Shown here piece by piece: positions 45,741 to 55,861 of a stretch of 64,000 nucleotides of DNA. The notes below the pieces were generated by a model that saw nothing but the letters and a program-made list of their open reading frames with translations, was not told where the DNA came from and searched no databases. A program made the translations under genes and the position numbers. The stretch's first letter is position 1. Each line of letters begins with the position of its first letter. Source of the DNA: Neomicrococcus aestuarii (GTDB taxonomy: Bacteria; Actinomycetota; Actinomycetes; Actinomycetales; Micrococcaceae); NCBI RefSeq assembly GCF_014201135.1, contig NZ_JACHDR010000001.1, forward strand, positions 992,001-1,056,000, in the 5' to 3' direction.

Positions 45741-46583
45741 CTATTTCAAGAACAGAGCCCGCAAGCGGTTAGTGGTCAGCGTGACCCCCGCCAGGATCAT
45801 GACCACGAAGTAGCCCACGTGAACCAGCATGGACGGCGTGAAGTAGCCGATCGACAGCTGGCGCATGAGCTCCACACCGTGCCACAGCGGCATCGCCTGA
45901 ATGAACCACTGCACCGACTCCGGGTACACGCTCAACGGGTAGAACGTCGCCGAGAACAAGAACATCGGCAGCATCACAAAGTTGATCCAATCCAGCTGCT
46001 GGAACTTCTTGAGGTAACTGGTAATGCCCATGCCGATGGACGCGAAACCGAACGCAATCAGCACGGCCGCGGGAACCATAAGCAAGCCCGCCGGATGAGC
46101 AATCAAGCCCATAAACCACATGATGATCGTGAATCCCGTGGCGTACATAAACCCGCGTAGCAGCGCAAGGAAAATCTCGCCAATCGCGACGTCCAGTGGC
46201 CCCAGCGAGGTGTACAGCATGTTTTGGTACAGCTTCGCGAAGTTCATCTTGAAGAAGACGTTCATGGTGGAGTCGTAGATGGCGCCGTTCATGGCAGAGA
46301 CCGCCAAGAGCGCGGGCGCGATGTACGCCGCGTAGCTCATTGGGGTGCCGCCCGGACCGGTTACGGTTCCCACAATCGAGCCCAGGCCAATGCCCATGGA
46401 CAGCAAATACAGGACCGGCTCCACAAAGCCGGAGACCATGATGGACGCGTTGCTTGTCTTTGTGGCTAGGAGGCCGCGCTCGATGACGGACTTCGCGTTC
46501 CGGCCATACAGCGCTGCGAAAGCGCGCTTGCTACCGGTGAGGACAAGGTCCTTGTCCTGCACATAAGGAGCTGACGTACTCAT
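45741..46583 (-). CDS. ABC-2 type exporter permease (second)
   Basis: A 280-residue ABC-2 permease (DrrB/NodJ type) with about six transmembrane helices. Typical stretches: NASIMVSGFVEPVLYLLSMG, LLAVSAMNGAIYDSTMNVFF and the C-terminal LFSATFYPLSVYPESVQWFI with QAMPLWHGVELMRQL, a family hallmark. The start overlaps the stop of the other permease by 4 nt. Probably dimerises with it to export a lipid, glycan or drug; the substrate is not evident. Confidence 0.88.
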   Translation of the reverse strand: MSTSAPYVQDKDLVLTGSKRAFAALYGRNAKSVIERGLLATKTSNASIMVSGFVEPVLYLLSMGIGLGSIVGTVTGPGGTPMSYAAYIAPALLAVSAMNGAIYDSTMNVFFKMNFAKLYQNMLYTSLGPLDVAIGEIFLALLRGFMYATGFTIIMWFMGLIAHPAGLLMVPAAVLIAFGFASIGMGITSYLKKFQQLDWINFVMLPMFLFSATFYPLSVYPESVQWFIQAMPLWHGVELMRQLSIGYFTPSMLVHVGYFVVMILAGVTLTTNRLRALFLK

Positions 46584-47491
46584 CCTTCAAGCCTCCTTGC
46601 GAAGATGCGGCGGGAGAAGTGCCAGCCCAAGATAGTGAGCGCCACCAGGTACATGACGTGAACGGCGGAGAGCCAGAGCGGTTCGTCGTAGCCGTAGCTG
46701 AGCACGCGCGAGAGCTCCGTGCCGTGCCAGATAGGTGAAATCCAGCCGATCCACTGCAAGAACCACGGCAAAGACGTCAATGGGAAGAACGTCCCGGAAA
46801 ACAGGAACAGTGGCATCACAATGAAGCGGTTGACCAGCTGGAACTGGCCGCGTTCCTCTTCAAGCGAGGCCGCGTAGGCCATGAGCGGGAAACCGAACGC
46901 CGTACCGGCGAGCGTTGCTACCAGCACGGAGAGCCATACCCACGGGCTGGCGGTAGCGCCGAATGCGATGACAATGAGCAAGTACACGATGGACTGGGCA
47001 AGAATTCGTCCCGTCACCGCGAGCTGCAAGCCCTGACTGATTTGGTAGGGCGTGATGGCGGTGGCGAGCGGGCCATAGAAGGTCCGGCGCCATTTGAAGC
47101 CGTCCATGATCACGTACGTGAACTCGCCGGCAGCCGTCATGACAGCCGCGGACACCAACAGTGCTGGCGCAATGAACGTCATGTAGGAGACGCCGAACGC
47201 TCCGGCGCTGTTCGCATCCACGAGGCTGGCAAGGCCAACCCCCATCGCAAACAAGTACATGAGCGGGTTGCCCACCGAATACGCGATGATCACGTCGATG
47301 TAGCGGCGCATCGCGAGCATGTGCCCCTCGGCCACATAGAGCGTGCCGAACTTCTTGGCCTTCGTCGCCGAAACCTCGGGCGAGTGCGCTTTGAGCGTGG
47401 AGTTGAACAGCTTCACCGCGGCGTCCGTGCCGCTGCGATCAATTCTCAAACTTGTGTCAGTGACCTTCGGGTCAGGGGCGTGATCAGTCAA
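46580..47491 (-). CDS. ABC-2 type exporter permease (first)
   Basis: A 303-residue ABC-2 permease (DrrB/NodJ type). After a hydrophilic N-terminus of about 65 residues, six transmembrane helices follow; VSAAVMTAAGEFTYVIMDGF and LFSGTFFPLTSLPWFLQWIG, then WHGTELSRVLSYG, are family stretches. The start is TTG 47491, overlapping the ATPase stop by 8 nt; no better in-frame start is apparent. Together with the next permease and the ATPase it forms a complete exporter. Confidence 0.86.
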   Translation of the reverse strand: MTDHAPDPKVTDTSLRIDRSGTDAAVKLFNSTLKAHSPEVSATKAKKFGTLYVAEGHMLAMRRYIDVIIAYSVGNPLMYLFAMGVGLASLVDANSAGAFGVSYMTFIAPALLVSAAVMTAAGEFTYVIMDGFKWRRTFYGPLATAITPYQISQGLQLAVTGRILAQSIVYLLIVIAFGATASPWVWLSVLVATLAGTAFGFPLMAYAASLEEERGQFQLVNRFIVMPLFLFSGTFFPLTSLPWFLQWIGWISPIWHGTELSRVLSYGYDEPLWLSAVHVMYLVALTILGWHFSRRIFARRLEG

Positions 47492-48425
47492 CGAGGGACC
47501 GTCCCGTCAAGCGCAAGAACACATCCTCCAGCGAGGACCGGCGCACCAAGGAGGTGATGGGATTCAGGCCACGGCCGGTCACTTGCTCGAGCGCCGCTTC
47601 ACCGTTATCCGCATAGATCAGCACGCGGTCCGGCAACGTTTCAAGGCGATCGCCAATCCCCTGTAGCTCTTGCCCCACGGTGGCGTTCCGGTCCGTGCCG
47701 AAGCGCAACTCAAGCACTTCGCGCGTGGAATACTCGCGGATCAACTGTGAGGGCGAACCCTCGGCCATAATCTCGCCCTTATCCACCACAATGAGGCGAT
47801 CACACAGCTGCTCGGCCTCGTCCATGTAGTGCGTGGTCAGAATCAGCGTCACACCGCGCTCTTTGAGGCGGAACAGGCGGTCCCACAGGATGTGCCGCGC
47901 TTGCGGATCCAAGCCCGTAGTGGGTTCATCGAGCAACAGAATTTTGGGGTCATTCACGAGCGACCGTGCAATGGTCAAGCGTCGCTTCATGCCGCCGGAC
48001 AGTGCACTCACGCGGTTGTCCGCCTTATCCGCGAGTTGCGCAAACTCGAGCAGCTCCTCGGACTTGGGCTTCAAGTAGCTGCGCGTGAGCCCGAAGTAGC
48101 GCCCGTACATGATCAGGTTGTCCCGGACGGTGATTTCCTCATCCAGGTTGTCCTGTTGCGGCACCACGCCCAGGTGGGCGCGCACTTCCGGCCCGTGTTC
48201 TTCGGGGTCTAAGCCCATGATGGTCAGGTTGCCGCCGCTGCGTTGCGAGACACCGCCGATCATGCGCATGGTGGTGGACTTGCCGGCACCGTTGGGGCCG
48301 AGCAATCCGAAGGACTCCCCCGCGGGCACATCGAAGGAGATGTCCTTGACGGCGTTGAAGTCCCCGTAGCGCTTCTGAAGGTGGGAAGCGGAGATGACGG
48401 TGGGACGCGATGTGATGGATGACAC
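47484..48425 (-). CDS. ABC-2 exporter ATPase (DrrA/NodI type)
   Basis: A 313-residue ATPase with Walker A LLGPNGAGKSTTMRMIGG, signature SALSGGMKRRLTIARSLVND, Walker B KILLLDEPTTGLDPQARHIL and switch His in TTHYMDEAEQLCDR. The C-terminal 90 residues (after EGSPSQLIREY) match the DrrA/NodI extension. The GTG start directly follows AGGA, a short spacing. Divergent from the MFS gene at 48553. Confidence 0.92.
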   Translation of the reverse strand: MSSITSRPTVISASHLQKRYGDFNAVKDISFDVPAGESFGLLGPNGAGKSTTMRMIGGVSQRSGGNLTIMGLDPEEHGPEVRAHLGVVPQQDNLDEEITVRDNLIMYGRYFGLTRSYLKPKSEELLEFAQLADKADNRVSALSGGMKRRLTIARSLVNDPKILLLDEPTTGLDPQARHILWDRLFRLKERGVTLILTTHYMDEAEQLCDRLIVVDKGEIMAEGSPSQLIREYSTREVLELRFGTDRNATVGQELQGIGDRLETLPDRVLIYADNGEAALEQVTGRGLNPITSLVRRSSLEDVFLRLTGRSLVD

Positions 48426-48504
48426 TCCTAGAGACTAGAACGATCAACCGATTGGCACAAGTCAATCGGAAATGACAGCGTGTCTTCGCAAAATTGCGGC
48501 AGCG

Positions 48505-48514
48505 GCGTCGTCGT
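48505..48514 (+). repeat. Dispersed motif GCGTCGTCGT, intergenic copy
   Basis: Located in the divergent promoter region between the ABC-2 ATPase and the MFS transporter, 39 nt before the latter's start. It is flanked by GCG on the left and CCTC on the right, the second flank type of the family. Confidence 0.75.
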
Positions 48515-48552
48515 CCTCTACCTTTGATAGTGGCAACGGAAGAGAGATACGC

Positions 48553-49893
48553 ATGAGCGCACGAACCACCACCGCAGCGCGCGAGTCGCGCCGTTGGCTG
48601 TACTTGCTCATCGCTGCCGCGATTCTCACGCAAGGCGGACTCAACCTCATCCGCCCCGTCACCACGTACAAACTCGTGGCGCTCGGCGCCGATTCGTTCC
48701 TCGTGGGCGCGGTCACCGCGTTCTACGCGCTCGTTCCGCTGGCCACAGCCGTCTGGCTGGGACGCATGTCCGATCGCATCCCCAACCTTCGCCCCATGGT
48801 GGCACTCGGAGCGGTGGTCCTCGCGGCGGGCACGGCGGCTCTCGCCCTTGGATCGAGCTTTGTGGTCATTGCGATCGGGTCCGCAGTCCTCGGCTTGGGG
48901 CATTTGCTCTTTACGATCGCCGGGCAAGCCGAAATCGCTCGCCGCTCCACACCGGCGGAGATGGATCGCGGGTTCGGCTGGTTCACGGCGGCATTCTCCG
49001 TCGGCCAGATGATTGGCCCGCTGATCGCCGGCGCCATCCTGGGATCAGAACTGGTGAGCACCTCAGCCCGACTCCACGACGTCAACGTTGCCCTATGGGT
49101 CGGTTTCGCGATGACGCTGGCCGCGGCACCGCTGTTCGTTTCGCGGCGCGATTCAAAGACAAGGCACAGTACGACGACGCAGCTCGGCTCCCGCGACTCC
49201 CTCACCTCCGGCGACACTAGCGAATCGAGCGAGACTCGCGATGCTGCGAGCGCGCAGGCTCCGGATAACGCGAACGCGGCGCCCCAAGCTGCTCCCGAGA
49301 AGCCAACGATTTTGCGGATCCTGCGCACGCGCGGAGTCATGTCCCACATGTTTGCGTCCCTAGCGCTCTTGGGGATGCTGGATATTCTGACCGCGTTCTT
49401 GCCGTTACTTGGTGAAGAAGCGGGCATTAGCCCTGCGGCCGTGGGCCTGTTGTTGGCGCTGCGCGGCTCCGCGTCCATTGTGTCGCGCGTCTTGTTGCCG
49501 TGGCTTTCAGCGCACTTCGCACGCAGCACCCTACTGCTGTGGTCCCTCTACGGCGCCGGTTTCTCCCTTGCGATTCCGCCCCTACTTTTGGCGGCGTTCC
49601 CACCGGCTCAAGGCGGAGAACTCACGCTCTTGCTCAGCGGCCTTTTCATGCTGACTGGCGGAATCTTCTTGGGAATGGGACAACCGCTCACCATGACGGA
49701 GATTTCCACCTCGGTGCCAGCTTCGTGGCGCGGTTCCGCCCTCGCGGTGCGGCTCATGGGCAACCGCCTAGGCCAAGTTGCCTTGCCACTGCTCGCCGGT
49801 GTTTTCGCCGCTCCCCTAGGACCCGGTGCTGCGATTGTGATGACTTCCGTGTTCTTGGTGATCAGCGGAATTGAAAAGCAGCGGCGCGGTTAG
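48553..49893 (+). CDS. MFS transporter
   Basis: A 446-residue major-facilitator protein with about twelve hydrophobic segments. Loop 2-3 has WLGRMSDRIPNLRPMVALGA, a form of the MFS motif. A cytoplasmic loop of about 75 residues (RDSKTRHSTTTQLGSRDSLT and onward, Ser/Ala/Asp-rich) separates the halves; a dispersed motif (49171-49180) encodes TTTQL in it. I chose ATG 48553 with a weak GGAAGAGAG ribosome site; the frame back to 48472 covers the promoter. It resembles generic drug or metabolite exporters; the substrate is unknown. Confidence 0.85.
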   Translation: MSARTTTAARESRRWLYLLIAAAILTQGGLNLIRPVTTYKLVALGADSFLVGAVTAFYALVPLATAVWLGRMSDRIPNLRPMVALGAVVLAAGTAALALGSSFVVIAIGSAVLGLGHLLFTIAGQAEIARRSTPAEMDRGFGWFTAAFSVGQMIGPLIAGAILGSELVSTSARLHDVNVALWVGFAMTLAAAPLFVSRRDSKTRHSTTTQLGSRDSLTSGDTSESSETRDAASAQAPDNANAAPQAAPEKPTILRILRTRGVMSHMFASLALLGMLDILTAFLPLLGEEAGISPAAVGLLLALRGSASIVSRVLLPWLSAHFARSTLLLWSLYGAGFSLAIPPLLLAAFPPAQGGELTLLLSGLFMLTGGIFLGMGQPLTMTEISTSVPASWRGSALAVRLMGNRLGQVALPLLAGVFAAPLGPGAAIVMTSVFLVISGIEKQRRG

Positions 49894-49983
49894 AGGGAGC
49901 CACCTCGGGCCCCATTTCGCCTAGTCGTCGTAACTTTTCGACTATTAGCTGGGAAATTACTCCGAGAGGTAACCCTTCCTATC

Positions 49984-49996
49984 CTGAATGATTCAG
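49984..49996. promoter_or_regulatory. Candidate Fur-family operator upstream of furA-katA
   Basis: CTGAATGATTCAG is a palindrome with 6-bp arms and one central base, 20 nt before the regulator start and overlapping an A/T-rich GAATAT that could be the -10 element. Position and symmetry fit FurA/CatR autoregulation. Confidence 0.6.
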
Positions 49997-50015
49997 AATA
50001 TGGCAGTATGGGGAT

Positions 50016-50540
50016 ATGACCTACGTCAACCAATCTGCTCAGACATCGCCCCTCGCGGGTGAGTCTGCGGAGCACGTGGATTGGGCTCAACCCCTACGCC
50101 ACGTGGGTCGACGCGTCACAAAGCAGCGGTTATGCGTGCTGGAGGCTGCCCGTCGGCATCCTCACGCCACCGCGGAAGAAATTCACCGCGAAACCCTGAC
50201 CGAGCTTCCCCAGTTTTCGTTGCAATCCGCTTACGTGGTGCTCAACGATCTCGTGGATTCCGGTCTTTTGCGGCGGATAGATCTCCCCGGGCATCCCGCT
50301 CGCTTTGAAACCGAAATAGCCGACAATCACCATCACGCCGTCTGCATTTCGTGTGGACGCGTTGAGGACGTCGCGTGCGCCGTTGGCCACGCTCCATGCC
50401 TCACTCCGCCGGACGGTCTCAAGATGAACATCTTGGTGGCCGACGTCTTGTTCCGAGGAATTTGCGCTGAATGTGCGGCTCGGGGCAACAACACCCACTC
50501 AGAAAAACCCCAACATGAAGGAGACAGTGATGACTACTGA
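50016..50540 (+). CDS. furA: Fur-family peroxide-responsive repressor (FurA/CatR type)
   Basis: A 174-residue Fur-family regulator. The winged helix has [20 protein letters not shown] and [20 protein letters not shown]; the metal-binding dimer domain has [20 protein letters not shown], with the CxxC zinc site, and a second cysteine pair [12 protein letters not shown]. It shares a message with katA (11-nt overlap), a hallmark of CatR/FurA repressors that sense peroxide through metal-catalysed oxidation and derepress catalase. The ATG follows GGGGAT at short distance, so the start may be leaderless or nearly so. Confidence 0.9.
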   Translation: MTYVNQSAQTSPLAGESAEHVDWAQPLRHVGRRVTKQRLCVLEAARRHPHATAEEIHRETLTELPQFSLQSAYVVLNDLVDSGLLRRIDLPGHPARFETEIADNHHHAVCISCGRVEDVACAVGHAPCLTPPDGLKMNILVADVLFRGICAECAARGNNTHSEKPQHEGDSDDY

Positions 50541-52071
50541 GAACACTGCCGGACATGCCACGGGCTCAACGACTCAGGCTGGAATCCCAGCCGTCAGCGA
50601 CCGCAACTCGCTGACCGTCGGAGCTAACGGACCAATCGTCTTGCACGACCACCACTTGGTGGAGACTCTTGCACACTTCAACCGCATGAACGTTCCAGAG
50701 CGTCGTCCGCACGCAAAGGGATCCGGTGCATTCGGTGTCTTCGAAACCACCGAAGACGTTTCGAAGTACACCAAGGCTGCTCTTTTCCAGCCAGGCGTAT
50801 CCACCCGCACGCTCCTTCGTTTCTCCACCGTTGCTGGCGAGCTTGGCTCCCCTGACACGTGGCGCGACGTTCGCGGCTTCGCCTTGAAGTTCTACACCAC
50901 CGAAGGCAACTTCGACCTCGTGGGCAACAACACCCCGGTGTTCTTCGTCCGCGACCCTATGAAGTTCCCACACTTCATCCGCTCCCAGAAGCGTTTGCCA
51001 GATTCCGGCTTGCGCGACAACACGATGCAGTGGGACTTCTGGACGCAGAACCCCGAGTCTGCACACCAGGTCACCTATCTCATGGGTAACCGCGGTTTGC
51101 CAAAGACCTGGCGTGAAATGAACGGCTACGGCTCGCACACCTACATGTGGGTCAACGAAGCTGGCGAGAAGTTCTGGGTGAAGTACCACTTCATTTCCCA
51201 GCAGGGTCAGGCAGACCTCACCAACGAAGAGGCCGAGAAGTTCGCCGGCGCTGACGCCGAACACCACCGCCGCGACCTCTTCAACGCCATCAAGAACGGT
51301 GACTTCCCGAAGTGGGATCTCCACGTTCAGATCATGCCGTACGAGGATGCCAAGACCTACCGCTTCAACCCGTTCGACTTGACCAAAATCTGGTCCAAGA
51401 AGGACTACCCACGTATCAAGGTTGGAACGCTCACCCTGAACGAGAACCCGCAGAACTTCTTCGCTCAGATTGAGCAGGCTGCATTCTCACCAGCGAACAT
51501 GGTTCCAGGCACGGGCAACTCCCCAGACAAGATGCTCTTGGGCCGTAACTTCGCTTACGCCGACGCTCAGCGTTACCGCATTGGCACCAACTTCCAGCAG
51601 TTGCCAGTGAACCGCCCAATCAACGAAGTTCACACCTACAACTTCGAAGGCAACATGTGGTACGAGCACACGGGTGACCGACGGGTCTACGCACCGAACT
51701 CCTTCGGTGACTCCTGGAGCGACGAGACCGGCCCTGTAGACAACGGCTGGGAGAACGACGGCGAGCTGGTCCGTTCCTCCTACGAGTTGCACGCTGAAGA
51801 CGACGACTTCGGCCAGGCAGGCACGTTGGTTCGCGAGGTGTGGACCGACGAGATCCGTGCCGGCGTTGTTGAGACCGTCGGTGGCGCTCTCTCCACCGTT
51901 GAAGAGCCTGTTCAGTCCAAGGCTTTCGAGTACTGGAAGAACATCGACGCCGACCTCGGCGCTCGCATCCAGGCCGAAGCACTTGCCAAGGGCGGCGACT
52001 CGGTTGTTGGCGGAGATCCAGACAACCCAAAGGCTGAAGGCAACGCTACCGTTGACGGTGCAGGCGCCTAG
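50530..52071 (+). CDS. katA: Heme catalase
   Basis: A 513-residue monofunctional catalase that dismutates hydrogen peroxide. Visible: the distal heme His in [25 protein letters not shown]/heme contacts [40 protein letters not shown] with the catalytic Asn-type region, and the proximal tyrosine region [15 protein letters not shown]. Length fits the small-subunit clade. I chose ATG 50530 with GAAGGAG at 6 nt; it overlaps the furA stop. A strong terminator follows. Confidence 0.96.
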   Translation: MTTENTAGHATGSTTQAGIPAVSDRNSLTVGANGPIVLHDHHLVETLAHFNRMNVPERRPHAKGSGAFGVFETTEDVSKYTKAALFQPGVSTRTLLRFSTVAGELGSPDTWRDVRGFALKFYTTEGNFDLVGNNTPVFFVRDPMKFPHFIRSQKRLPDSGLRDNTMQWDFWTQNPESAHQVTYLMGNRGLPKTWREMNGYGSHTYMWVNEAGEKFWVKYHFISQQGQADLTNEEAEKFAGADAEHHRRDLFNAIKNGDFPKWDLHVQIMPYEDAKTYRFNPFDLTKIWSKKDYPRIKVGTLTLNENPQNFFAQIEQAAFSPANMVPGTGNSPDKMLLGRNFAYADAQRYRIGTNFQQLPVNRPINEVHTYNFEGNMWYEHTGDRRVYAPNSFGDSWSDETGPVDNGWENDGELVRSSYELHAEDDDFGQAGTLVREVWTDEIRAGVVETVGGALSTVEEPVQSKAFEYWKNIDADLGARIQAEALAKGGDSVVGGDPDNPKAEGNATVDGAGA

Positions 52072-52098
52072 TCTGAAGGTCTAGTTCTCTAGATCAAA

Positions 52099-52140
52099 GA
52101 GAAGGTCCCGTTCCCACATCTGTGGGAACGGGACCTTCTT
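52099..52140 (+). terminator. Terminator of furA-katA
   Basis: AAGAAGGTCCCGTTCCCACA-type stem: GAAGGTCCCGTTCCCACA pairs exactly with TGTGGGAACGGGACCTTC around a short loop, followed by TTCGTT. Confidence 0.9.
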
Positions 52141-52202
52141 CGTTAGGGCTTGGAGGCTTCCTGCCGCAACGTTGCCGAGCCTTTAGTTAACTGGCTTACT
52201 GG

Positions 52203-53504
52203 CTAGCTGGTGCGGCCTTCCTCGTCACGACGAAGCTGCTCGCGAGCATTCTCAGCATCAGGATCAATGCCGTGCTCTTCCAGCACCGTGCGCTCTTCTT
52301 CCGCTTCAGCGACGAGCTGTTCGCCCAGCGTGCGCGGCTGATCAGGGTTTTCGCCAGCGGCATCGTCCCACTCATCATCGATGCCATTGCCGTCAGCATC
52401 GTCAAAGCGGTAGCGACCAATCACGCGGTCTTCATCGTCAACAACCGTCGTCTCATCAGCAACAGGGTAAGACTCAACAGGCGAGTCAACGTCACCCGAG
52501 TTCGTCTCGAGGGATGAGGTGGTAGCTGACGCTTCCGCCGGAGTCTCCAACGCTGGGTCGTCATCGCGGAAAGCATCAGCTGCGTAGCTGTTCGATTCCA
52601 CGTCACGAGTCCAGTCATCGTCCTCTTCAACAAACGCAGGCGACGCTACAACCGGGTCAGCGGTCGCCGTCGCAGGACCGTCTTCAGGAGCCTCGTCCAC
52701 CACAACAGTGGATTCCGTTGGTTCTACGACGCGCGAAACTTCGTCGTTCGAAACCTCTTCACGAGACTCAGCCTCGGCTGGAGTCTCCAACGCTGGGTCG
52801 TCGTCACGGAAAGCATCCGCTGCGTAGCTATTGGATTCCACCTCGCGAGTCCAGTCATCATCCTCTTCAACAAAAGGATTCGTGTCAGACGAATCAGAAG
52901 CAGACTCGTCACGGTCCGTGCTGATGTCCTCGAAAGGATCCTGCTCAGACGGTTCAACGGTTTCGGAAACGTAGCGTCCGGAAGTGGACTCCTCGGCTAC
53001 GGGCTCATCGCTAGCGACGTAGGCTGCGTCGTCGTTCTGGGAAGAATTCGCAGCCGCAACGCCGGCAACTCCCGCAACCCCAGCGGCACCAGCAACACCC
53101 GCGTCAGTTTCGGTACCCGCGGCAGACTTGCGTGCCTCACGCAATTCGCGGCGCGAGCGAGGAGTGTCAACGTCAGGATCCAGCGTGTCCGCCTGCTCCT
53201 GCAGCTGAGCCAGCTCGGAGCGAGAATCATCAGCTTCGCTGCTCAAAGCAGCAGCTTCCTGGCGACGTCGTGCAGCCTGAACTTCAGCCTCGCTGGCCTC
53301 AAGTTCAGCGCGGCGAGCCGCATTTTCCTTTTCCTTCAAGTCGATCTCGCGAGCTTGGGCTTCTTCGCGCAATCTCGCAGCCTCCACCCGATCCCGCTCG
53401 GCTTGCGCCTTCTTCTTCTTGTTCACGATGGATGAAATCAACCAGATGAGAAGCAGCAAAACTACTACTGCAATCACTAGCCACATGATTTGTTCTTGCG
53501 TCAT
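52203..53504 (-). CDS. Acidic single-helix membrane protein with internal duplication
   Basis: A 433-residue protein of no recognised family. Residues 1-25 (MTQEQIMWLVIAVVVLLLLI) form one transmembrane helix, followed by a KKKK stop and a coiled coil of about 90 residues rich in Glu/Ala/Arg. The rest is Asp/Glu/Ser/Thr-rich and probably disordered. Two copies of a segment with core SNSYAADAFRDDDPALETPA lie in the second half. The end, GNGIDDEWDDAAGENPDQPR, resembles acidic Ca-binding-like sequence but without clear EF-hands. I chose ATG 53504 with AGGAGG upstream. Dispersed-motif copy 53026-53035 encodes NDDAAY. Could be a cell-envelope scaffold or divisome-associated protein; unproven. Confidence 0.75.
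   Translation of the reverse strand: MTQEQIMWLVIAVVVLLLLIWLISSIVNKKKKAQAERDRVEAARLREEAQAREIDLKEKENAARRAELEASEAEVQAARRRQEAAALSSEADDSRSELAQLQEQADTLDPDVDTPRSRRELREARKSAAGTETDAGVAGAAGVAGVAGVAAANSSQNDDAAYVASDEPVAEESTSGRYVSETVEPSEQDPFEDISTDRDESASDSSDTNPFVEEDDDWTREVESNSYAADAFRDDDPALETPAEAESREEVSNDEVSRVVEPTESTVVVDEAPEDGPATATADPVVASPAFVEEDDDWTRDVESNSYAADAFRDDDPALETPAEASATTSSLETNSGDVDSPVESYPVADETTVVDDEDRVIGRYRFDDADGNGIDDEWDDAAGENPDQPRTLGEQLVAEAEEERTVLEEHGIDPDAENAREQLRRDEEGRTS
52531..52634. repeat. Direct repeat, copy 1 (partner at 52771-52874)
   Basis: A roughly 104-bp stretch in the acidic membrane protein gene repeats exactly 240 bp further along with about 90 percent identity by eye, in the same reading frame. 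Most differences are at third codon positions, so selection on the protein is likely after the duplication. Confidence 0.85.
52771..52874. repeat. Direct repeat, copy 2 (partner at 52531-52634)
   Basis: Second copy of the in-frame duplication in the acidic membrane protein gene. Confidence 0.85.
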
Positions 53505-53636
53505 GACGCCTCCTAGCGCGGTACTGCCGTGCACATCAAAAATTGATATAACTAACTGTTTACCATTATTGACTCTTGAGTAACAGAGTAAACCTATAGC
53601 GGAAAATTATTGGAGTCGGGGTGATGGGCAAAAAGA

Positions 53637-53676
53637 ATGCCCCTCCCACGAATCTCTCGAATCGTGAAAAGGGCAT
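53637..53676 (-). terminator. Terminator of glyA-folD
   Basis: ATGCCC pairs with GGGCAT, with an inner CACGA/TCGTG stem; on the minus strand it is followed by TTCTTTTTG. It is 15 nt after the folD stop. Confidence 0.75.
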
Positions 53677-53690
53677 CCATAGAGTTGACG

Positions 53691-54581
53691 CTAAACCTCG
53701 GCCGCGCGTTCTGCGGCTTCAACAACGTTCGCCAACAGCATGGCTCGAGTCATCGGGCCAACACCGCCGGGGTTCGGAGAGATCCACGAAGCGACATCGT
53801 ACGCAGCAGGATCAACGTCACCGGTAACAACAGCCTTGCCGTTGCCATCGTCAACGCGGCTCACGCCCACGTCAAGGACGATTGCACCTGGCTTAAGCTG
53901 GTCAGCCTTGATCATGTGCGGCGAACCTGCAGCCGCAATCACCACGTCCGCGCGGGACAAGTGATCCGCCAGATCCGTGGTGCCCGTGTGAGCCAACGTC
54001 ACCGTGGCATTCACCCTACGGCGGGTCAACAACAAGCCAATCGGGCGACCAATCGTCACACCGCGGCCAACCACCAGGACATTCTTGCCCTTGAGGTCAA
54101 TGTCATTGCGAGCCAACAGCTCTACACAGCCCTTCGGGGTGCACGGCAGCGGAGACGTCATGGGATTGTTAACGTTTGCTACAAGGCGGCCCAAGTTCAT
54201 CGGGTGAAGGCCATCGGCATCCTTGTCAGGATCGATGGCTTCGAGGATGACATCCTGGTCAACGTGCTTCGGCAACGGCAACTGCACAATGTAACCGGTG
54301 CAGTTAGGGTCCTCGTTGAGTTCCTTGATCTTCGCGAGGATCTCATCCTGCGTGGTCTCTTCAGGAAGATCCACACGAATGGAGGCAATTCCTACCTCGG
54401 CGCAGTCCTTGTGCTTACCGCCCACGTACCACTTAGATCCTGGATCCTCGCCCACCAAGATGGTGCCAAGACCGGGCGTGATGCCCTTGGCCTTCAGCGC
54501 GGCAACGCGTTCGCGAAGCTCGTCCTTAATCTCCTTGGCGGCCTTCTTGCCGTCCAGAATACGGGCGGTAGTTTCTACCAT
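53691..54581 (-). CDS. folD: Methylenetetrahydrofolate dehydrogenase/cyclohydrolase
   Basis: A 296-residue bifunctional folate enzyme. Catalytic Tyr/Lys region: [20 protein letters not shown]. Family signature: [20 protein letters not shown] and the dinucleotide fold [20 protein letters not shown]; the end [20 protein letters not shown] is typical. The start overlaps the glyA stop by 7 nt, with GAAGGA upstream. Together with glyA it moves one-carbon units from serine to formyl-THF, which purH further along consumes. Confidence 0.96.
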   Translation of the reverse strand: MVETTARILDGKKAAKEIKDELRERVAALKAKGITPGLGTILVGEDPGSKWYVGGKHKDCAEVGIASIRVDLPEETTQDEILAKIKELNEDPNCTGYIVQLPLPKHVDQDVILEAIDPDKDADGLHPMNLGRLVANVNNPMTSPLPCTPKGCVELLARNDIDLKGKNVLVVGRGVTIGRPIGLLLTRRRVNATVTLAHTGTTDLADHLSRADVVIAAAGSPHMIKADQLKPGAIVLDVGVSRVDDGNGKAVVTGDVDPAAYDVASWISPNPGGVGPMTRAMLLANVVEAAERAAEV

Positions 54582-55861
54582 TCTTCGAGTCCTTCGTAGA
54601 GCGGGAATTCCTGAGCGAGCTTCACAACGCGCGACTTGAGTGCTTCGAGGTCGGCATTCTTGCCTTCCTTGAGCGCCACGGCGATGATATCCGCAACCTC
54701 AGTGAATTCGTTGTCGCCGAAACCGCGCGTAGCGAGAGCCGGGGTACCAATGCGCAAACCGGACGTGACCATCGGCGGACGAGGGTCGAATGGAACGGCG
54801 TTGCGGTTGACGGTGATGCCAACCTCGTGGAGCAAGTCTTCAGCTTGCTTTCCATCAAGTTCAGAGTGGCGCAAGTCCACGAGCACCAAGTGCACGTCCG
54901 TGCCGCCCGTGAGGACAGAGACGCCGGCTTCGGTGACGTCAGCTGCCGTGAGACGCTCGGCGAGGATCTTCGCGCCGCGCAAGGTGCGCTCTTGGCGTTC
55001 CTTGAACTCTGGGGAGCCCGCGATCTTGAACGCCACAGCCTTACCGGCGATCGCGTGCATGAGTGGGCCGCCCTGCTGGCCTGGGAACACGTTGGAGTTG
55101 ATCTTCTTGGCGAGGGCTTCATCGTTGGAAAGGATCAAGCCCGAACGTGGGCCGGCGAGGGTCTTGTGGACCGTGGAGGTCACCACATCGGAGAACGGAA
55201 CTGGGTTCGGGTGCAAGCCTGCTGCAACGAGGCCAGCGAAGTGAGCCATATCCGTCCACAAGAGTGCGCCAACTTCGTCAGCGATCGAGCGGAACGCTTC
55301 GAAATCGAGCTGACGTGGGTAAGCGGACCAGCCGGCAACAATGACCTGTGGCTTTTCGCGCTTGGCCTGCTCGCGCAGCTTGTCCATGTCCACGGTGAAG
55401 GTCTCTGGCTCAACCTCGTACGCGGCCACTTCGTAGAGCTTGCCGGAGAAGTTCAACTTCATACCGTGGGTGAGGTGTCCACCGTGTGCCAATGAAAGGC
55501 CCAGCATCTTGTCGCCTGGCTTGATCATCGCGGCCAGTGCGGCGGCGTTTGCGGAAGCGCCGGAGTGCGGCTGAACGTTTGCGAACTTGGATCCAAAAAC
55601 AGCCTTGACGCGTTCGATTGCCAAGTTCTCAGCGACGTCAACGTACTCGCAACCGCCGTAGTACCGCTTGCCCGGGTAACCCTCGGCGTACTTGTTCGTC
55701 AGGACGGAACCCTGAGCTTCGAGAACGGCGCGGGGCGCAAAGTTCTCAGAAGCGATCATTTCCAGCGTGTCCCGCTGACGGCCCAGCTCATCTTTGAGGA
55801 CTGCCGCGATCTCGGGATCAACCTCTGCCAGCGACCGGTTCGTCACAGACTGATTGGACAT
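54575..55861 (-). CDS. glyA: Serine hydroxymethyltransferase
   Basis: A 428-residue PLP enzyme interconverting serine and glycine with THF. The PLP lysine is in [20 protein letters not shown]. Also visible are [40 protein letters not shown] and the [20 protein letters not shown] motif near the C-terminus. Start ATG with AGGAG at 6 nt. I looked for a glycine riboswitch in 55862-56035 and saw none. A one-mismatch copy of the dispersed motif lies at 55975-55984. Confidence 0.97.
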   Translation of the reverse strand: MSNQSVTNRSLAEVDPEIAAVLKDELGRQRDTLEMIASENFAPRAVLEAQGSVLTNKYAEGYPGKRYYGGCEYVDVAENLAIERVKAVFGSKFANVQPHSGASANAAALAAMIKPGDKMLGLSLAHGGHLTHGMKLNFSGKLYEVAAYEVEPETFTVDMDKLREQAKREKPQVIVAGWSAYPRQLDFEAFRSIADEVGALLWTDMAHFAGLVAAGLHPNPVPFSDVVTSTVHKTLAGPRSGLILSNDEALAKKINSNVFPGQQGGPLMHAIAGKAVAFKIAGSPEFKERQERTLRGAKILAERLTAADVTEAGVSVLTGGTDVHLVLVDLRHSELDGKQAEDLLHEVGITVNRNAVPFDPRPPMVTSGLRIGTPALATRGFGDNEFTEVADIIAVALKEGKNADLEALKSRVVKLAQEFPLYEGLEEW

